DNA of 22,792 nt. Source: Defluviitaleaceae bacterium (GTDB taxonomy: Bacteria; Bacillota; Clostridia; Lachnospirales; UBA5962). Positions 21,460-22,792 of this stretch are shown here, piece after piece. A program made the translations under genes and the position numbers. Each line of letters begins with the position of its first letter. The stretch's first letter is position 1. The DNA lies in the NCBI GenBank assembly GCA_009780765.1, contig WQZK01000008.1, positions 1 through 22,792 of the forward strand. The letters run 5' to 3'. The notes under the pieces are model-generated. The model worked only from the letters and a program-made list of their open reading frames with translations. It was not told where the DNA came from and made no database searches.

Positions 21460-22545
21460 TCACTTAATCGAATGATCAGCATCGTCTAATTCTATAAGAC
21501 TCTTAAAATATCTAAATCGATCATTAATTGTAGTTTTTTCACCTTGTGCGTTTAGATAATTATACTTTTGCTTTAAATAATCAAAGCAATCTTTATAATC
21601 CCTGCTCACATTTCCTATTGAATGGAGTAAATCGTTTAAAAGCACCATTTGATTATATGAAAACTCATTATTACAAGCTTTTCTAAAGTATTCTATCATT
21701 TTCTCATATTCTTCATCCGGTCTCTCGAACTCTTCAGGCTCGTCATCGGCAGCCGGATTAAGCTGTTCAAGAAGATAATCATCAAGAGTAAGTTGACGAA
21801 TATAATCATTATTTCTCTCTATATTAAATTTTATCGCATTAATTTTTCCTCCTTTTCCTCTCTTTCCTGCGATCTCCCAAATGAATTTTATATCTGTAAA
21901 ACTTTTTAATGATTCTTGAGACGCATCTAAAACACGAACTTTAAAATTATCCCATCGAGGATATTCGGCATCTTTGATTCCTAACAACTCCCGTAAGTCC
22001 TTAACAGTAAAAGTTCTTTCTCCAATTGTCTCATACTGCTTTAGTAGTTCATACATTCTTTGTTGGTTTGGACTTGTGAGCTGTAGAGCGTTCCAAAGTT
22101 GATATTTAAAGTAATACTTTTGAAGATCAAACATAAGCTTAACAACATCATCATGACAATCTATGCTGACAAGCCATTCGCCCTCTTCGCTTTTGTAAAG
22201 CTTAAAGCGTTTAAAAATCTGACAAACGACAAATCCTGTAAGTCCATCGCTACTATATTCACCTGTTTTATCAAAGTATTTGACCGTTAGACCAAGTAAA
22301 TCTTCTGCTGTTTTAACTAGACGTGTTGTGTTCGTCTGCTTGAATTGCATTATTTTAGTATACTCTTCAAGCTTAAAAATTACCTCCCTACTTGCGATAT
22401 TTTTAGGATTGATTTTACTTAAATAGATCGTAAACAAACGAATTTGAGATATTGTCATTTTATTATTTCTCACTTCATTTAAAACATTACTTTTACTGAC
22501 CCAGTTTTCCGATACTAATTCATAACTCTTTTGTTTTTTAGCCAT
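21460..22545 (-). CDS. Rep_3-family plasmid replication initiator
   Basis: The 361-residue initiator binds iterons and opens the origin. The first winged-helix domain has VLNEVRNNKMTISQIRLFTI and KLEEYTKIMQFKQTNTTRLV; the second has YYFKYQLWNALQLTSPNQQR, MYELLKQYETIGERTFTVKD, LRELLGIKDAEYPRWDNFKV and AINAIKFNIER-like strands, the RepB/RepE pattern. A ~110-residue acidic C-terminal extension follows (PAADDEPEEFERPDEEYEKM). GGAGGTATTATT precedes the ATG. Its promoter is overlapped by a 14-bp-arm palindrome and the gene reads away from seven iterons, as in iteron plasmids where Rep dimers repress and monomers initiate. Confidence 0.9.
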   Translation of the reverse strand: MAKKQKSYELVSENWVSKSNVLNEVRNNKMTISQIRLFTIYLSKINPKNIASREVIFKLEEYTKIMQFKQTNTTRLVKTAEDLLGLTVKYFDKTGEYSSDGLTGFVVCQIFKRFKLYKSEEGEWLVSIDCHDDVVKLMFDLQKYYFKYQLWNALQLTSPNQQRMYELLKQYETIGERTFTVKDLRELLGIKDAEYPRWDNFKVRVLDASQESLKSFTDIKFIWEIAGKRGKGGKINAIKFNIERNNDYIRQLTLDDYLLEQLNPAADDEPEEFERPDEEYEKMIEYFRKACNNEFSYNQMVLLNDLLHSIGNVSRDYKDCFDYLKQKYNYLNAQGEKTTINDRFRYFKSLIELDDADHSIK

Positions 22546-22565
22546 AATAATACCTCCTGAAAACT

Positions 22566-22609
22566 ATAATACTACACTTCACTACATATGTCAATATATG
22601 TAGTGAAGT
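22566..22609 (-). promoter_or_regulatory. rep promoter and overlapping operator
   Basis: Leftward TTGACA (22594-22589), 17 bp, TATTAT (22571-22566). A perfect inverted repeat with 14-bp arms (ACTTCACTACATAT at 22576-22589 and its complement at 22596-22609) covers the -35 box. Each arm shares CTACAT with the iterons, suggesting binding by Rep dimers and autorepression. Confidence 0.8.
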
Positions 22610-22638
22610 TAACTACATACTTTTAACCTTGTTGTCAT

Positions 22639-22792
22639 CTTCATTCTGCAATGTAGGGAAGTTCATTCTGCAATGTAGGGAAGTTCATTCCGCAATGTAG
22701 GGAAGTTCATTCCGCAATGTAGGGAAGTTCATTCCGCAATGTAGGGAAGTTCATTCCGCAATGTAGGGAAGTTCATTCCGCAATGTAGGGAA
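22639..22792 (+). repeat. seven 22-bp iterons, replication origin
   Basis: Seven head-to-tail copies of GTTCATTCCGCAATGTAGGG+AA. The first two have T instead of C in ATTC(T/C)GCAATG and the first starts with C; the other five are identical. The array lies directly upstream of rep and its operator and ends at the last base of the window. Rep monomers should bind here to start replication and limit copy number. The AT-rich melting region may lie at 22610-22638 or beyond the window edge. Confidence 0.93.

Noticed and set aside
22639..22792. CRISPR-like array of regular repeats
   Set aside because: Repeats are 22 bp head-to-tail with no spacers and no cas genes; they are iterons beside a Rep_3 gene.

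Overview
The window looks like one complete low-GC Firmicutes (probably Clostridia) conjugative plasmid, or nearly so. It carries an iteron-type Rep_3 replication module, a ParAB partition operon, a MobC/MobA (MOB-P type) relaxosome with an oriT-like hairpin cluster, and a streamlined Tn1549/CTn-like type IV secretion operon (PcfB/DUF3801, VirD4, VirB6/TrbL, PrgI-VirB4, M23 hydrolase, Maff2). The last base closes an iteron and the first bases form the terminator of the transfer operon, so the ends could join into a circle of 22,792 bp. This is inference. AT-rich codons, strong AGGAGG ribosome sites and consensus sigma-A promoters fit Firmicutes. I found no antibiotic-resistance gene, insertion sequence, tRNA, rRNA or CRISPR array.

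Layout. 1-8910: the leftward transfer operon. 8911-9095: control region holding a dif-like 28-bp site. 9096-9644: a small FimB-sized tyrosine recombinase. 9668-10110: a small HTH gene and an operator/promoter region. 10111-13650: rightward operon with an RHH-like protein, a membrane J-domain protein, ParA, ParB and small membrane proteins. 13628-16395: leftward regulatory operon with an XRE repressor, an AgrA-like regulator, an AgrC-like kinase and an AgrD-like peptide that does not appear in a standard gene call; no AgrB is present. 16396-17755: operator-rich divergent promoter, a small ORF, a second XRE regulator and an anchored protein. 17798-18135: a complete type I toxin-antitoxin locus (29-aa holin-like toxin plus convergent antisense RNA). 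18147-20165: relaxase, MobC, oriT-like hairpins and their promoter. 20237-20303: an apparently orphan consensus promoter next to a second dif-like site in inverted orientation. 20349-21457: a three-gene VapD operon. 21460-22792: the Rep_3 gene, its operator and seven 22-bp iterons.

How it may work together. Rep and iterons replicate the plasmid. ParAB, with three copies of a GGTGCCAC-type site (two inside parB, one inside the transfer operon), should segregate it. The type I TA and perhaps VapD stabilise it. The XRE/Agr-like module is a candidate density or host sensor. The most striking feature is a pair of identical 32-bp Xer/dif-like sites in inverted orientation. They bracket 11.3 kb and the recombinase gene, with one site between the transfer operon and its upstream DNA. 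Inversion would place a consensus promoter that now reads only into antisense DNA directly upstream of the transfer operon. This suggests, but does not prove, a recombinase-controlled ON/OFF switch for conjugation.
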